From Eopsaltria australis (taxonomy: Eukaryota; Chordata; Aves; Passeriformes; Petroicidae): a stretch of 64,000 nucleotides of DNA. Positions within the stretch are counted from its first letter, which is position 1. Every line of letters begins with the position of its first letter. Below the pieces are notes generated by a model. That model made no database searches, had not been told where the DNA came from, and saw nothing but the letters and a program-made list of their open reading frames with translations. The DNA is taken from positions 62,001 through 126,000 of the forward strand of contig JAVTVJ010000990.1 in assembly GCA_034509425.1 (NCBI GenBank), given 5' to 3'. Position numbers and translations under genes: made by a program. This document shows, piece by piece, positions 13,926 to 25,606 of the stretch.

Positions 13926-13970
13926 AGATAATAATAATGATAATAACAATAACATCAACAACAACAATAA
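13926..13970. repeat. Imperfect (AAT/AAC)n trinucleotide repeat
   Basis: A run of AAT and AAC triplets with a few GAT and ATC variants explains the asparagine-rich or isoleucine/valine-rich open frames on either strand here. It is followed by a short C-rich patch (CAGCCCCACCCCCACC). Confidence 0.85.
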
Positions 13971-14315
13971 ATCCAGCCCCACCCCCACCAATAAACACTT
14001 TGAAAAAGCTTCTTGATCTAGTTTTACAACTTTCAGGCTGTGAAGTTAGTATAGTAGAAGTTCTGGATTCCTCTTGTGAAAAGGCCACCAGGATCAGCTG
14101 TACCTTTCTGCTGGAAGTGAGTTTACACCTATTTTCAGAGAGAAGAAAGTTCAAGTCTTGCATTTTGCTCTTTTTCTTATTTTATTTTTCTTCTTCTGAT
14201 TTAATTTTTCAAAATACAGACAATCTAAAATGTCTATAGCTTCATATTGGAAATATATTCATTAAAAGAAATCCAAAAATTGCTTGCTCAGGCAGCTTTA
14301 TGCCCTTAATTTCAC

Positions 14316-14865
14316 AGAATGACAGAATCACCGGGTTGGAAGAGACCTTCAAGATCATCGAGTCCAACCCATGCCCTAACACCTCCACTAAACCATGGCA
14401 CCGAGTGCCATGTCCAACCCCTTTTAAACACATCCATGGATGGTGACTCCTCCACCTCCCTGGGCAGACTATTCTTGTATTTTGCCACTCTTTTTATAAA
14501 AAACTTTTTCCTAATGTCCAACCTATATTTCCCATGGCACAGCTTAAGCCTGTGTCCTCTCGTTCTGTCAGCTGCTGCCTGGAGAAAGAGACCAACCCCC
14601 ACCTGACTACAGCCACCCTTCAGGGAGTTGTAGAGAGAGATAAAGTCATCTCTGAGTCTCCTTTTCTCCAGACTAAACAACCCCAGCTCCCTCAGTTGTT
14701 CCTCACAGGGCTTGTGTTCCAAGCACCTCCCCAGCCTTGTTGCCTCCTCTGGATGAGCTCAAGTGTCTCAATGTCCTTCCTAAACTGAGGGGCCCAGAAC
14801 AGGACACGGCACTCAGGGTGCGGCCTCACCAGTGCCAAGTACAGGGGGAGAATGACCTCCCTGGT
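14316..14865 (-). mobile_element. CR1 LINE, 3' half (split by a solo LTR)
   Basis: This is the 3' part of the longest CR1 here. On the plus strand it starts with the reversed tail ('cacagaatgacagaatca') and 'ggttggaagagaccttcaagatcatcgagtccaaccc'. It runs through the 3' UTR into the C-terminal ORF2 region. On the minus strand a 136-codon open frame (14312-14722) carries the recognisable CR1 C-terminal motifs: [20 protein letters not shown], then [20 protein letters not shown] and [15 protein letters not shown]. These are close to intact, so this copy is relatively young among those in the window. The element is interrupted at 14865 and resumes at 15716; removal of the intervening LTR plus one CTGGT copy restores a continuous CR1. 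Confidence 0.95.
14861..14865. other. Target-site duplication, left copy (CTGGT)
   Basis: CTGGT here is repeated at 15711-15715 on the other side of the LTR. The uninterrupted CR1 normally has a single CTGGT followed by CCTGCTGGCC at this place, which confirms that one copy was made during insertion. Confidence 0.9.
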
Positions 14866-15710
14866 TGTCAGAGACTGAAAATAGTTCATGCCTCAAACAT
14901 TGATATCAGAGAAGCCTCCCTGAAGATACCTGACTGGGACCTTGAACTGAGCCAAACTGCTGAGATTAGATAAAAGGAAAAGCCTATTGTTCAATCATCT
15001 CAGTCTGAGGGAAAGGAATTCGTCCACAGAGGCTGAAGCCTCCAGCTGTACTGAGAATAATTTCTGGATGAGTTTGGGGTGGGGGCAGAGCACAGCTCAC
15101 AGAAGCCAAGTTTGCACAGCCCTACCCCCCAGCTGAAGGGGGGAGGAGGATGGCGTAACCTCTGATCAGAGGCAATACACATGCATCCTCCATTACACAA
15201 ACTGGCCCAGCTGTGGAACCCCCAACCCCACAAGCCACATCCACGGGACTCTCACGTGAGAGGCAGCTGAGGGGGAGTCACAATCCATCACAGACCCCCC
15301 AAAGTGCTCCCCACATGCCTTGCACCACAGGAGTGCACGTGATGCAAGCAGAGTCTGCTGCTAGAGGCTGCCCCCTCCCCCAGGGGGACATGCCTGGACA
15401 TTTCCACCTGGCCTGAGTGTATATCAACCCATGGCATCCTGTGCTTTTGGGGGGACTTCCACCACCGAGACCAGCTGAAGAGGACATCAGGACACCAGTG
15501 GGACCCACGGAGTGGTGATACTTCTTTGTCCCTGTCCCTCTCTGTCCCCCCCATCTTTCTCCCTACTCCCCTTTTCTCTCTTTTCTTCTCTCTCTCTCTC
15601 TCATATTTACTATCAAATAAAACTCATACTATTGATTGGCATATGGTCTCGCTTGTACCTTAATTCGGGCAGAGGTATCTCTAAAGAACTTTAATAATTA
15701 GATCATAACA
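14866..15710 (+). mobile_element. ERV solo LTR, 845 bp (LTR copy B), nested in CR1
   Basis: This is a complete solo LTR. It begins TGTCAGAG, ends CATAACA (so TG...CA termini) and is bounded by perfect 5-bp duplications CTGGT. It contains a TATA-like GTATAT near 15420, a TC-rich pyrimidine tract (about 15560-15604) and an AATAAA signal at 15616-15621, followed by about 90 bp of R/U5-like sequence, so sense is plus. No internal retroviral genes flank it, hence solo, formed by recombination between two LTRs. A 5-bp duplication is typical of ERVL-like (class III) elements, but the class is inferred only from that. It is more GC-rich than its surroundings. Open frames within it on both strands are not retroviral proteins. 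It is related to the LTR at 4054-5238. Confidence 0.92.
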
Positions 15711-15715
15711 CTGGT
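15711..15715. other. Target-site duplication, right copy (CTGGT)
   Basis: This matches 14861-14865 exactly and adjoins the terminal CA of the LTR. CR1 sequence resumes immediately after it. Confidence 0.9.
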
Positions 15716-16209
15716 CCTGCTGGCCACACCATTCCTGATACAGGCCAGGATGCCATTGGCCTTCTTGGCCACATGGGCACGCTGCTGGCTCATGTTCAGT
15801 CAGCTGTCGACCAGTACTCCCAGGTCTCTTTCTGCCTGGGCTCTGTCCAGCCACACCATCCCCAGTCTGTAGCACTGCAGGGGGTTGTTGTGGCCAAAAT
15901 GCAGGACTCAGCACTTGGACTTATTAAACTTCATCCTGTTGGACTCTGCCCATCCGTCCAACCCTTCCAGGTCTCCCTGCAGAGCCCTCCTACCTTCCAA
16001 CGGATTGACACAAGCTCCCAGCTTAGTGTCATCTGCAAATTTAGAAATGAAAGACTCAATACCCTCATTCATGTCATCAATGAAAATATTGAACAGAACT
16101 GGCCCCAGAACAGACCCCTGAGGGACACCACTGGTGACTGGTCACCAGCTGGATGCAGCACCAGTCCCCACCACTTTCTGCACCTGACCGTCCAGCCAGT
16201 TCTTGACTG
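15711..16209 (-). mobile_element. CR1 LINE, reverse-transcriptase part (other side of the solo LTR)
   Basis: This continues the element from 14316-14865. The plus strand reads 'cctgctggccacaccattcctgatacaggccaggatgcc', then CR1 ORF2 reversed, ending near 'accgtccagccagttcttgac'. In the sense (minus) direction it codes for the segment from about the [20 protein letters not shown] region through the FADDTK-equivalent, the RDLEGL-like part and the thumb. The reading frame is broken by substitutions and indels, and no long open frame survives. The 5' truncation is at about 16209. No target duplication of the CR1 itself was identified. Confidence 0.93.
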
Positions 16210-18918
16210 ATCATATTTTCTGATTATATTGAAAATTTTTTAAAAAGTTCCTCTGCCCAAAAAGACACAGAACCACAACCAGAATCATAATTGTAAGATT
16301 TATCCTGTGTTCATAAAAAGACGACATGAACTACAGCTGTGGGTGCAGAATCCCTCAAGCACACCCTCAGGTCTTCGATCAAACAAGAGCTTGAAGGCCA
16401 TTGCTGGTCCCTTCTCTATCTCAAGTGTGCCTTCAGACTTGCATAGGGTTTTCTTATATTCTTCACCATGCACACTAGATGTATAACAACTTTTTTGCAA
16501 CCTTGGACTGTTCTCAATACCCTGGCCACCTACGCTGAGCAATAAGGGGATGAAATTGAAGAAGTTTTTTAGCTTTTATAGCTTATTGATTTTTGTATTT
16601 TCAGATGTATTAGAGCAATTTTTCAAACGTATCCGCCTTACCTTGATATCTTGAGTGTGGAGAGAGGATTTCACATTTATTAGCTTTGCTTTGCTGGAAA
16701 AAAATACAGCAGTAGAAGTACTTTTGTGTTATCTCAGGGATATAAATGGTTTTGGTATTAAAAAAAAAATCAATTCTCAGAATAAAATCCAAAGCTTGTG
16801 TGCAACTGTTACGTAAAAAGCAGACAACAAGGAATGTGCTTTCCCAAGTAGGTAACAAAGATGGGTTTTAAAAGTGCAGTCCTGAATTGCAGTTGAACTC
16901 AATGAAGCTCAATACTTCCCAAATAGGAAGATTCTATCTTAATGGAGAGCATATAATACGGTAAATACTTTTTTCATTATCTCTGATCAACCATGACAGC
17001 ATCAGAAAATGAATGGAGGAGAAAAGACTTCTTCAAGAGGAGTACTATTTTCTTAGATCAGAGACAATAAAATTATGTGTGTGCTGTTTCATTATAAGAA
17101 TTTTTATTTCATTAGGTGATTTGAATTTTTAAACAGTATAAACATGAAATTCTATACTGCAACAAAAGTATACAGCAAATGGTCCAGGAAGTGAAAGGAA
17201 TACAGCTATGCTACTGTTTCAAGAGTATGATATTTATTTCTCCCATGGAATTAATATCTAGTGATAATTGTGACTACATTCATTCAGCTATAATGATCTG
17301 TTTTGTCCCATTTTACATTACTTCCATCACCTTCTAACTGCTTCATAATGCAAATGCTTTTGGCTCTGTACTTCTATGTAGTTTTTTTTTCTCTCAATCT
17401 AGGAATGTACACTTCAAATAATTTAATAGCTCACATATGAGGGCTCTTTTTCATAAATTCTCCTCCTCAAGGAAGGAGCAGGAAAAGCAAATCTGTAATT
17501 TCCATACTGTAGCACTTAATTTTGCAGTATGCAATTTATCCCTAGAAAAAAAGAATAAACTCCAACTGTACTTGTGGGGCTGATGTGGCATTCTGACAAT
17601 GTTTTTCTGTCTAGGCAAATACAATTGAAAGAGAATACTTTTAAAGAGTGAATGTAGCAAACTATTTTAAAATTAAATTATTACAGATAAGAAAATAGGA
17701 AGCTTTATATTATCCTATTTCCAAGTCTTTTCCTGATGAGTCTGCAATTGAGGCATATTGAAAGTTCCATTTATGAATGCCCATGTAGTAAATCCATATT
17801 AAAGAGCATAATTTCAAAAGCATCTTATTCTTTCTCATGTTTTCACATTTTTTTTTATCTGATTGGACATACTTATGACTGAAATCCTAAGTAAAAGTTT
17901 CTGAGTAATTATACCAGCTCATTGGTAAATACTGTCCCTATGCATACTTATCTAGTAAGACTATGATCTTTGGTATGTAAATGAAAAATGTAAATATAGT
18001 TCAGATCATAAAATATTTTGTAAGTGAATTCATGACAAGATCATATTGTACTGTCTGAAGAAAAGGTTTTGAAGCAGGTAAGTTTTTTTGTTTTTCTGAT
18101 TCTCAGTGGAAATATGTCACCCCTCCATTGCTTCCATTAGCTGCAGAAAGCCTCTAGCTAACAGCTACAAGGACTATGTACCATCCCTTCCCTACAAGAA
18201 AATCCAACATAGCATAGTATGAAGGACTTCCTTTCACTAAAAGGTAGACTAACCAGTGGAAATAATACAAGGGCTAATAACTAGTAAGTAAATAGGTATT
18301 TGCCACTCTAGAAATCCCAAGCTCTAAGTCAGGTTTCTTGCTTTCTGTGGAAATACACAGGAAGGGTTGAGTTTTTGAATATGGAACAAAAATATTATTT
18401 GTGTATTGAGTAGGTTCAGCCTGAAATAAACAATATAAAATATTGCAAAAATGTATATCTTATGACAAACACCTCAAAAATTAAAATGTTTGTGTGCATT
18501 CTTAGTTCTGAGTAATTGGTACCTAGATGCCTAAGCCTTTCGGGGTGGGTATAGTGGTGGGAAGAAATGAATTGTGTACTGAACTAGAGAAAAGAAGTAG
18601 CTAAAATTTCTTAATATATTTACAAACACAGCATTGAGATCAGCTCTTTGGATTCTAAGGCAGTGAGGCTTAATTTGAATCTTTTACTTTCCCAGAGGAA
18701 GCCTAAGTGTTTAACAAAATATTCTTTGAAACTCCAAAGGGAATTTCTAAAAATAAATTCCTTTTTAAACAACACTTTTTCTTGTTTTTTTTAAATCAAG
18801 TCAGAATAAAATTATTGTTGTCTCTGTTAATATTTTAGGTTAATTTTAGATTATCTTTTTATAATAATATTTTGATTGTGTAATTCTGTAAGGATGACAT
18901 AGTATCTCAGTTTTATAG

Positions 18919-18950
<32 letters not shown>

Positions 18951-20933
18951 CTCAGATATATATGCATACATATGAAAATATGAGATCAGGCCAACAAATT
19001 TTTTCCTGTTTTGCTGATTTTCACCAAGATAGCAGAGAAAACAAATATTAGTAATTAATGAGTTCTTCAAAATGTACCATGAACCTCTTTCAGTCATCAG
19101 CCACTGAAACACATTCAGTCTGGCAGGCAACACAGCTTAGTAAATTGATGATCTAAGCTGATGGTTGAACTAAAATCCTTTTTTTATGCATCAAAGCAGG
19201 AAGCCAGGTAAAGTTATCAATCTATATTTACTTGTTGCTTATATGGAGTAAATAAGCTGTCATTCTAAATAAGATTTTGAAGCTAGTTGATTTATCAACC
19301 TATAATGAGAATAGCTAAATATTCTCAAAGCTGAGGAAATTACAATATTCATTTCAGGCTCAGATTTTAAAAAATAAATTTAAAGTTCAAGGTCAAAACT
19401 TCAGAAATACCAGACAATTATCATCAAGTGTTTTTGGCTGTTCCTGAAATTGAATCTTTTAGATATAGAATCTGGCCTGAACTTTTCAATGCATCATTTC
19501 TGAGTCTAGTTATCATAAAAGAAACACTCTATTAAAATATTTGGTGCATTTTACTTCTCTCCTTAACTGAAAACAGGACAGCAAAAGAGAAAAAAAAGGT
19601 GGAGAGTGAAATGGTCATAAGAAAAATAATTTATGATTGTAAATTATTCTAGTTTCCTTATTAATCTCAGTTTTCAGGTAAGAAGTTTCTAACCTGTTCA
19701 TTAGGTCATCTAATCTTTTCATTATCATTAGTGTTTTCAATTGTTTTAAACTATCAGAGCTTATGCAGAAAAAGGTAGAATGCATATAGAAGCACTGCCC
19801 TTGAAAACTGAGAAAGTGAGAACAATAAAATCCTTGGTTATAGTAAGTTCATGTCATAATTGCAGTGATTTTAATTTTGACTGATAATTAAATATTAAGA
19901 CAAAATGCTGCAGTTATCTAGGAAGCCATAACACAAAGAAGACAAATTCATCAAAATATGAAAGCATAGAAACATAGAAACATAGAAAGTGTGGATTTTC
20001 TTGCTATCTATACTGAAACTTCTATGGGGAAGATTTAGGAAATTATTTCTAGAAATTTGCTTCCAAAAGGCTGATTTTTTTCCCCCTGAAGTTGTCAATT
20101 TTCTGTGTGGAATCCTTTCTCCTGTAACCAAATTCACCAGCTTTTATAGACACTAGGAAGTGTCAATATCCACAATGCTAAAACTAGCAGATGAAAACCA
20201 CTATGGACACCAGAAAAATCTATAATTTCCTCTAATTTTCCAGCTTTGATGCAGAACCAGAATTGGGAGTCATTTATTTATTCATGTTAAATCTAGAAAA
20301 AATGACAAATTACCACAATTTATTTGCCAGTCAACTTTGTCTTTAAAACAAAGAAACTGAGACTGACCTGTAAGAATAATTGTCAGCTGAGACTTAAAAT
20401 ATTTGTGTAGACTAATACACCTTAAAGGTTATGCTCTTTTTGTTACTAAATGAGGTGTAATTAAACATTCAATTCATGTCATTAATTCTTCACATTATTC
20501 TATTGCTATGCAGGTGAAAAATAAATTTTTCTAGCTTTGTTCTGTTTCACTTACATCTGCATTAATTGTTTGCTAGATAATTAGAAACTCATAGTATTGT
20601 TGATGGCAAAAATAGTTGAACTTTGCATAATATAAGGACTTCTGACATGCTCAAGAGTACTTCTGGTTTTCATTTTAGTGGTGCTAGAAATGAATTTGGG
20701 CAACAAGATCTTCAATTACTACCTATAACACCTTCCTTATATACGAACTACCTACCAACTTCCTGATACAAGTTTCAGTAAAGACAATAAATAAACCCAC
20801 ATTTTCTCATTCCTACGCTTTCTTTTTTTGTTGAATTTGTCTTCTTTCCCTTGTGGTTTTCTACATAATTAGGCTTTTGTTTGTCTTAATATTTCATTAA
20901 CAGATAAAATTAAAATCACAATTGAATGACAGG
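16210..20933. other. AT-rich unique DNA, no gene seen
   Basis: No gene or dispersed repeat was recognised. Small features are a (TA)n/(CA)n dinucleotide repeat (18917-18950) and a triple 9-bp repeat of CATAGAAA(A) near 19964-19988. Open frames (up to 95 codons) are chance or repeat-driven. Confidence 0.55.
18917..18950. repeat. Compound (AT)n-(AC)n microsatellite
   Basis: About 24 bases of alternating AT are followed by five AC units. A related TATATATGCATACATATG stretch lies a few bases further on. This is a typical mutable dinucleotide repeat. Confidence 0.92.
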
Positions 20934-21024
20934 ATATCATCCAGAGGGATCTGGACAACTTTGAGAAGTAGGTTCATGGGAACCTCATGAGGTTTAACAA
21001 GGCCAAGTACTGGTGCTGCACCTG
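20934..21024 (+). mobile_element. CR1 LINE internal fragment (reverse-transcriptase region)
   Basis: About 90 bp match CR1 ORF2 in sense orientation: 'catccagagggatctggaca', then 'gagaagta', 'cctcatgaggtttaacaaggccaagta' and 'gtgctgcacctg'. Translated, this gives QRDLDNFEK, then NLMRFNKAKY, the segment just downstream of the FADD box in CR1 reverse transcriptases, with a stop in between. Both sides drop abruptly into unrelated AT-rich sequence. Isolated internal pieces without the 3' tail are usually remnants of deletion. Confidence 0.8.
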
Positions 21025-23522
21025 CATCTTTGTCTTTCCCTCAATTTCTGCTTCAACCAACTGTTCTTATACAAATATGCTCAAAAAGAAAAAAAAAATA
21101 AAGAGAACTGTTCTTGACAGATGATTCAATGTAGATCTGACTAATAACTTGCATTAAGCAGTCTGTCTCACATCTCACAATATAACCCTGCCATAATTAG
21201 GAATTGATTGGCTCCATATCTACAAAAACATTATTATGTACTACATAAATACCCTCAATGGGTAAGAATATATTTATAGAAACAGATTTTGAACTTTACA
21301 TCTCATTATGGTGATCACTTAATTAATTTAGATTCTCAAATATAATACATTTATTCTCAGTAAGAATGTAATACGAAACTTCCTAATTTTCACATTAATA
21401 TAGAGCAAATCGATTTCTGTATAATACTGATGTTATTTTTTCATAACTAATAATTAAAATTGTTGAGAACAAAGACTAGCTAAAGCTATTAGGACTTTTG
21501 GTTTGTTTGGTATGTACATTAAGAACACACATGATTCTGGGTTAGGGACATTTTATTTGGGCACTTTCAGTGTTGACCTTCTGCATCAAGACAGGGAAAT
21601 TATTTCAAAAAACTCCATTACCATATCAGATGCTGAAGCATGCATCAGATAAGGACAGAATGGTCCTGGGCACTTACTTTCTTCTTCTTAAAACTGTTCA
21701 TTACTGCCTCCTTAATCTAGACAATTTTACATCTCTTGTTCACCTTGGAGAATAAAAATGTACAATCTCGCTCTTAGCATTACATGTCAGATGAATTCCA
21801 TTAGTAGACCTTTACTGCTTTTTCTGATCCTCAGACATTAAATTTTTGTTGATTCTCTTTCTATTGTGCTTCCTATTTAATATTATTATCTCTGACCAAA
21901 GAAAGAGAAAAGTCAGATTCCTGGTAAGAAAGAGGAAAATCAGAATCCATCTTAAGGATCTAATAAAAATTTAAATCTAAGTCTAAATAAAAATCTAATG
22001 AACTTAAATCTAATAAATAAGGTCATTAGACTCCCAAAGTAATTGCTCACTTTCAGATGCACTCAGTATATTTCATAACTAACCTATGAAAAAGATTATA
22101 TACAGAATTAACTCTCTGGAGTAGGCAATTTAATATTTTGTGGCACTATTCTTAAGTTGACCTCAAACTCTTCAATTTATAGCATGAATTTATTCCTATG
22201 AGAATAGACTTGCATTTTATGCAACTCATGTATTAACTATATATGACACAAGTTACTGCTTTCTTAATTTTAATGAAACACTAAGACTTGCTGATGAATC
22301 ACTGATGTACCTTTAAATGCCAAGTCTTTCCTCCCTCACTAGTGGCAATCGTTTGGAACACTGTATGGTACTGTGAACATACTTTAAGTCTGTTTCTTCT
22401 CAGAGGTTTAAAATACGTGTAATTAACTTTTTCTAAGATACTTCAAGTCTTCTTATGAAATCTCTGCCCAGTAAAGAATGGAAAGTAGGGTTCCTGGAGT
22501 TGTAGAAAGAGATGGAGTATGACTCTACAAGCTGGGAACTGCAATCAGCTGCTTCATGAACAATTTCAGGTATGATTTCTTTTCCCAGGACTCACAAATC
22601 AGCAGTTCTCAACAAGTTCAAATTTAATGATTAAGTAAAATTTATTCCAATATTATCAAACCTTAGTAAATGGTTTTCAAAAATAAAGGACTATGTGGGA
22701 GTTTTATCGCTTTTTGCGTGATGACCTCAAGAAGATGAATTTTGATGTTAGGTGTTGTTTTAAAAGGGATTTTATTTCTCAGTGATACAAAATTATCCAT
22801 TCCAGTGTGAGTGCTTGGGACCCCTGGAAATTGTGAATGCTGTCTAGAAAATAAAGTTCAGGGCAGATGAACTGCAATAAACAAGAACAACTGAAAAGTC
22901 TGTAAAAGAATACATATTGAATTTTCTGTAATATTTTGTCAAATAATTAAAGTTTTGTCATCCTAATTTATAGAATTCCTCATGAGAGAGGAAAGAGTTG
23001 TTCAAACTGTAGAACAACTTACTTCAAATTTTGCTGAAACTGTGGTCTGAGAAGCACAACAGAATAACATGCACTTCTATGCGTCATTGTGATAGCCAGA
23101 ACTATATTTCATACTGAACTAAAAAGAGAAAATCATATCTCTCTCATTCCTGAACCATCATCTTTAACAACAGAACTGTCTTCTATTCTACACCAGAGAT
23201 TTTTCCCCTTTCATATAAAAAAGCTGCATATGAATTTCACTTTATTCAGTGAGGCCAGATAGAAATTTATCAAGTAGTTCTACTTGAGGAACCATTAGAA
23301 ATTTAGTTCTTTTTATTGCCCTAATTACCAGGCGTATTTGGATAACACTCAGGAATGAACACAGAAAAAGTTTTGTTCCCATTATTCTACTTAAGTAAGT
23401 TTGTTTTAGTAATCTTTTCATATGAAACATAGAAGCTCACCCTTCATTAATAAATAAAACTCCTAAGCAAGAGAAAAGGTCGATTATTTATTTAGACAAC
23501 TGTCAAAAAAACCCAAAACAAG

Positions 23523-23604
23523 CCAAACCAAACCAAACCAAACCAAACCAAACCAAACCAAACCAAACCAAACCAAACCAAACCAAAAAAAAACCAAACC
23601 AAAA
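23523..23604. repeat. (CCAAA)n pentanucleotide microsatellite
   Basis: There are about 13 tandem CCAAA units, then an A-rich interruption and two more units. On the minus strand this is (TTTGG)n, which produces the artefactual FGLVW-rich open frame (23484-23699). The regularly spaced GG pairs on the minus strand could in principle form a weak two-tier quadruplex. Confidence 0.95.
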
Positions 23605-25585
23605 AGGCCTACCAAAAATTTCTTTAGCAAGCAAGTCCTTCTGCACTCTGTATTCAAGTATGAGATCCTATTGAGATTTGAGTTCCTGTCAAACTCCATA
23701 CAGAACTATGTTATTGAAAGTCTGGGCCGTTCAACCAATTTAGAATTTAAGTTTTTTCTTTTTTTTTAGCTGAGGAGACATTTAAAATTACTCCAACCCA
23801 TCAGCCACCATTAAATATTGTGCCTTTGAACTTAGATACAAGGAAGTAAGGAGAGTTAAGGTCTGACATGCCAATTGGACACAATTAGGAATTTCTGTGG
23901 AAATACCATGAAGTACATACACATATGCAACTGAGTGGGAAAATTAAAAATAACATATTACATTTGAGGTTTTAAAATGATCCCATTACAGGCTTTGTAT
24001 AGCAAATTTCAATATAATATTCTTCTTTAATATAATTGTTCCGCCAAAGAACTTAAATACCTTTTTGCTTTCCAGACTATTTTATCCTAAAAGTTTCATA
24101 GTTGGTGTTCAGCATCTGGTCTTTTGGATATTTGATTTCTCCACAGCTGATTAAGATTGTAACCACTTCTTACCTTCCTGTTTTAATCAGCAAGGTTGGG
24201 TGGCTTTTTGTTGTTTTTCAAAAGGCACCATGCCAATCCACAGGTTAACACTCTTTGCATGGCACTAGTTTTGACATTATGAGCAAGTTTTGCTGTAAAA
24301 TGTCTGTTGGAGTACCTGGTGTAAACAGGAAAAAAAAGAGCAAGTCTCAAAAGCTTGGCATTAAACTATTCATGCTAGTTAGATTGAAGTGGTTCTATAA
24401 ATGTATAAACAAGCATCATATGATATCTCAAGTACTCTGCATTAAGAGTGCTTGCTCTTGCAGTGGAGTTACTGTCAGGCTGAACAGGAATTATTTCTAA
24501 TCAAAGGAAAAAATATAACTACAACAAATAAATGTACACTTGAAAGCTCTATCCTGCTAAGTCACACTTTAAAGATCTATATTTTTACTTGAATTTAGTC
24601 CTTAGTGTTTTTCATTCTAGTTAGAGACATGAAAAATTACATTAAAATCATTAGAATATAACAAATTTCACCCTCTGTATCCTATGAAGTTAAAGGCATA
24701 TGTTATGAATTATCACATGAAATAGTATACACAGTATTTTTACAACACTCTCCAGCAATGTTCCACCAGAACATGGTGCAGAATCCAAAGCTCCTCCCCA
24801 AGAAATTAACTGTAGTTCATAGCTGAGAGCAGAACCCTGGATCATTAATGGACAATCAAGTCTCTGTTGACCTTCATTGATTTATTGCCTATCATGGTAT
24901 TGAAACTGAAAGTCTTTGAATTCACTATGTACCACAATACTACAACTGAAGAAATAAAGTGATATATAAGCATACTTTGACTTGTATATAATGTCAGAAA
25001 GGGAAGCTATTAGAAATTTCTTATTTCTCTTGAAGATAGGCAGAACAGAATCACTAGCTGTCGCTTTGAGGTTTTTAATTTGATATTATATCTAAGACAA
25101 TATTTATTACTTTACCAGCACATTAAAGTTTTCAATGGAAAAAGAAATCAGGAATACTGGAAGGTATTATCAGGTGTAATCCTGTCTTTATTGATAGGCT
25201 TGGAAAATATCTGGGGGATAAATATGTGAAGTTGAAAAACTGGTCTTCAGGTCTGGGCTATTGTACCTTTTCTCTGCTGCTGGTATTATTGCTAATTCAG
25301 TTGCATTTATCCTTGTCCCAGGTAAGAAGTAGGTTTATTCTGTTTTGAACAAAGAAACCTTTGACAAACCATAGACCTGGAGAAGTAAGATTTCATCAGT
25401 CAAATAAATACATCAGTTATTGCTGTGAATCTTTTCGTATGCAAAATTTTATCTTACCCTTTTCTGATACCAGATTTTTTTGTCTGACTCATATTTTCTG
25501 CTAGCTTAACACAAAACAATTCTTGCCACTGACATTTTACGATCGATGAACAGGAGGAACTGAACTACTTTTTCATGATAAATGA

Positions 25586-25606
25586 AATATATATATATAT
25601 ATATAA
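25586..25606. repeat. (AT)n microsatellite
   Basis: A short uninterrupted run of about ten AT units flanked by AT-rich unique DNA. Confidence 0.9.

Larger units (their letters stand above)
7959..14315. other. AT-rich unique DNA with simple repeats, no gene seen
   Basis: No gene or dispersed repeat was recognised. Visible small features are an A/C-rich low-complexity patch (about 8400-8470, imperfect copies of AAAACCAAAACCAC), a 19-base T run (9936-9954), a short (TA)n near 10070, an AT-only inverted-repeat region (10690-10765), a 12-bp direct duplication of TTGACCTTTATT near 12500, and an AAT/AAC-rich patch (about 13926-13970). Open frames up to 114 codons (13397-13741 plus) show no recognisable domain. 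Confidence 0.55.

Noticed and set aside
14312..14722. 136-codon minus-strand open frame with conserved-looking protein motifs
   Set aside because: It is the C-terminal end of CR1 ORF2 read through into the 3' UTR. It belongs to the mobile element, not a host gene.
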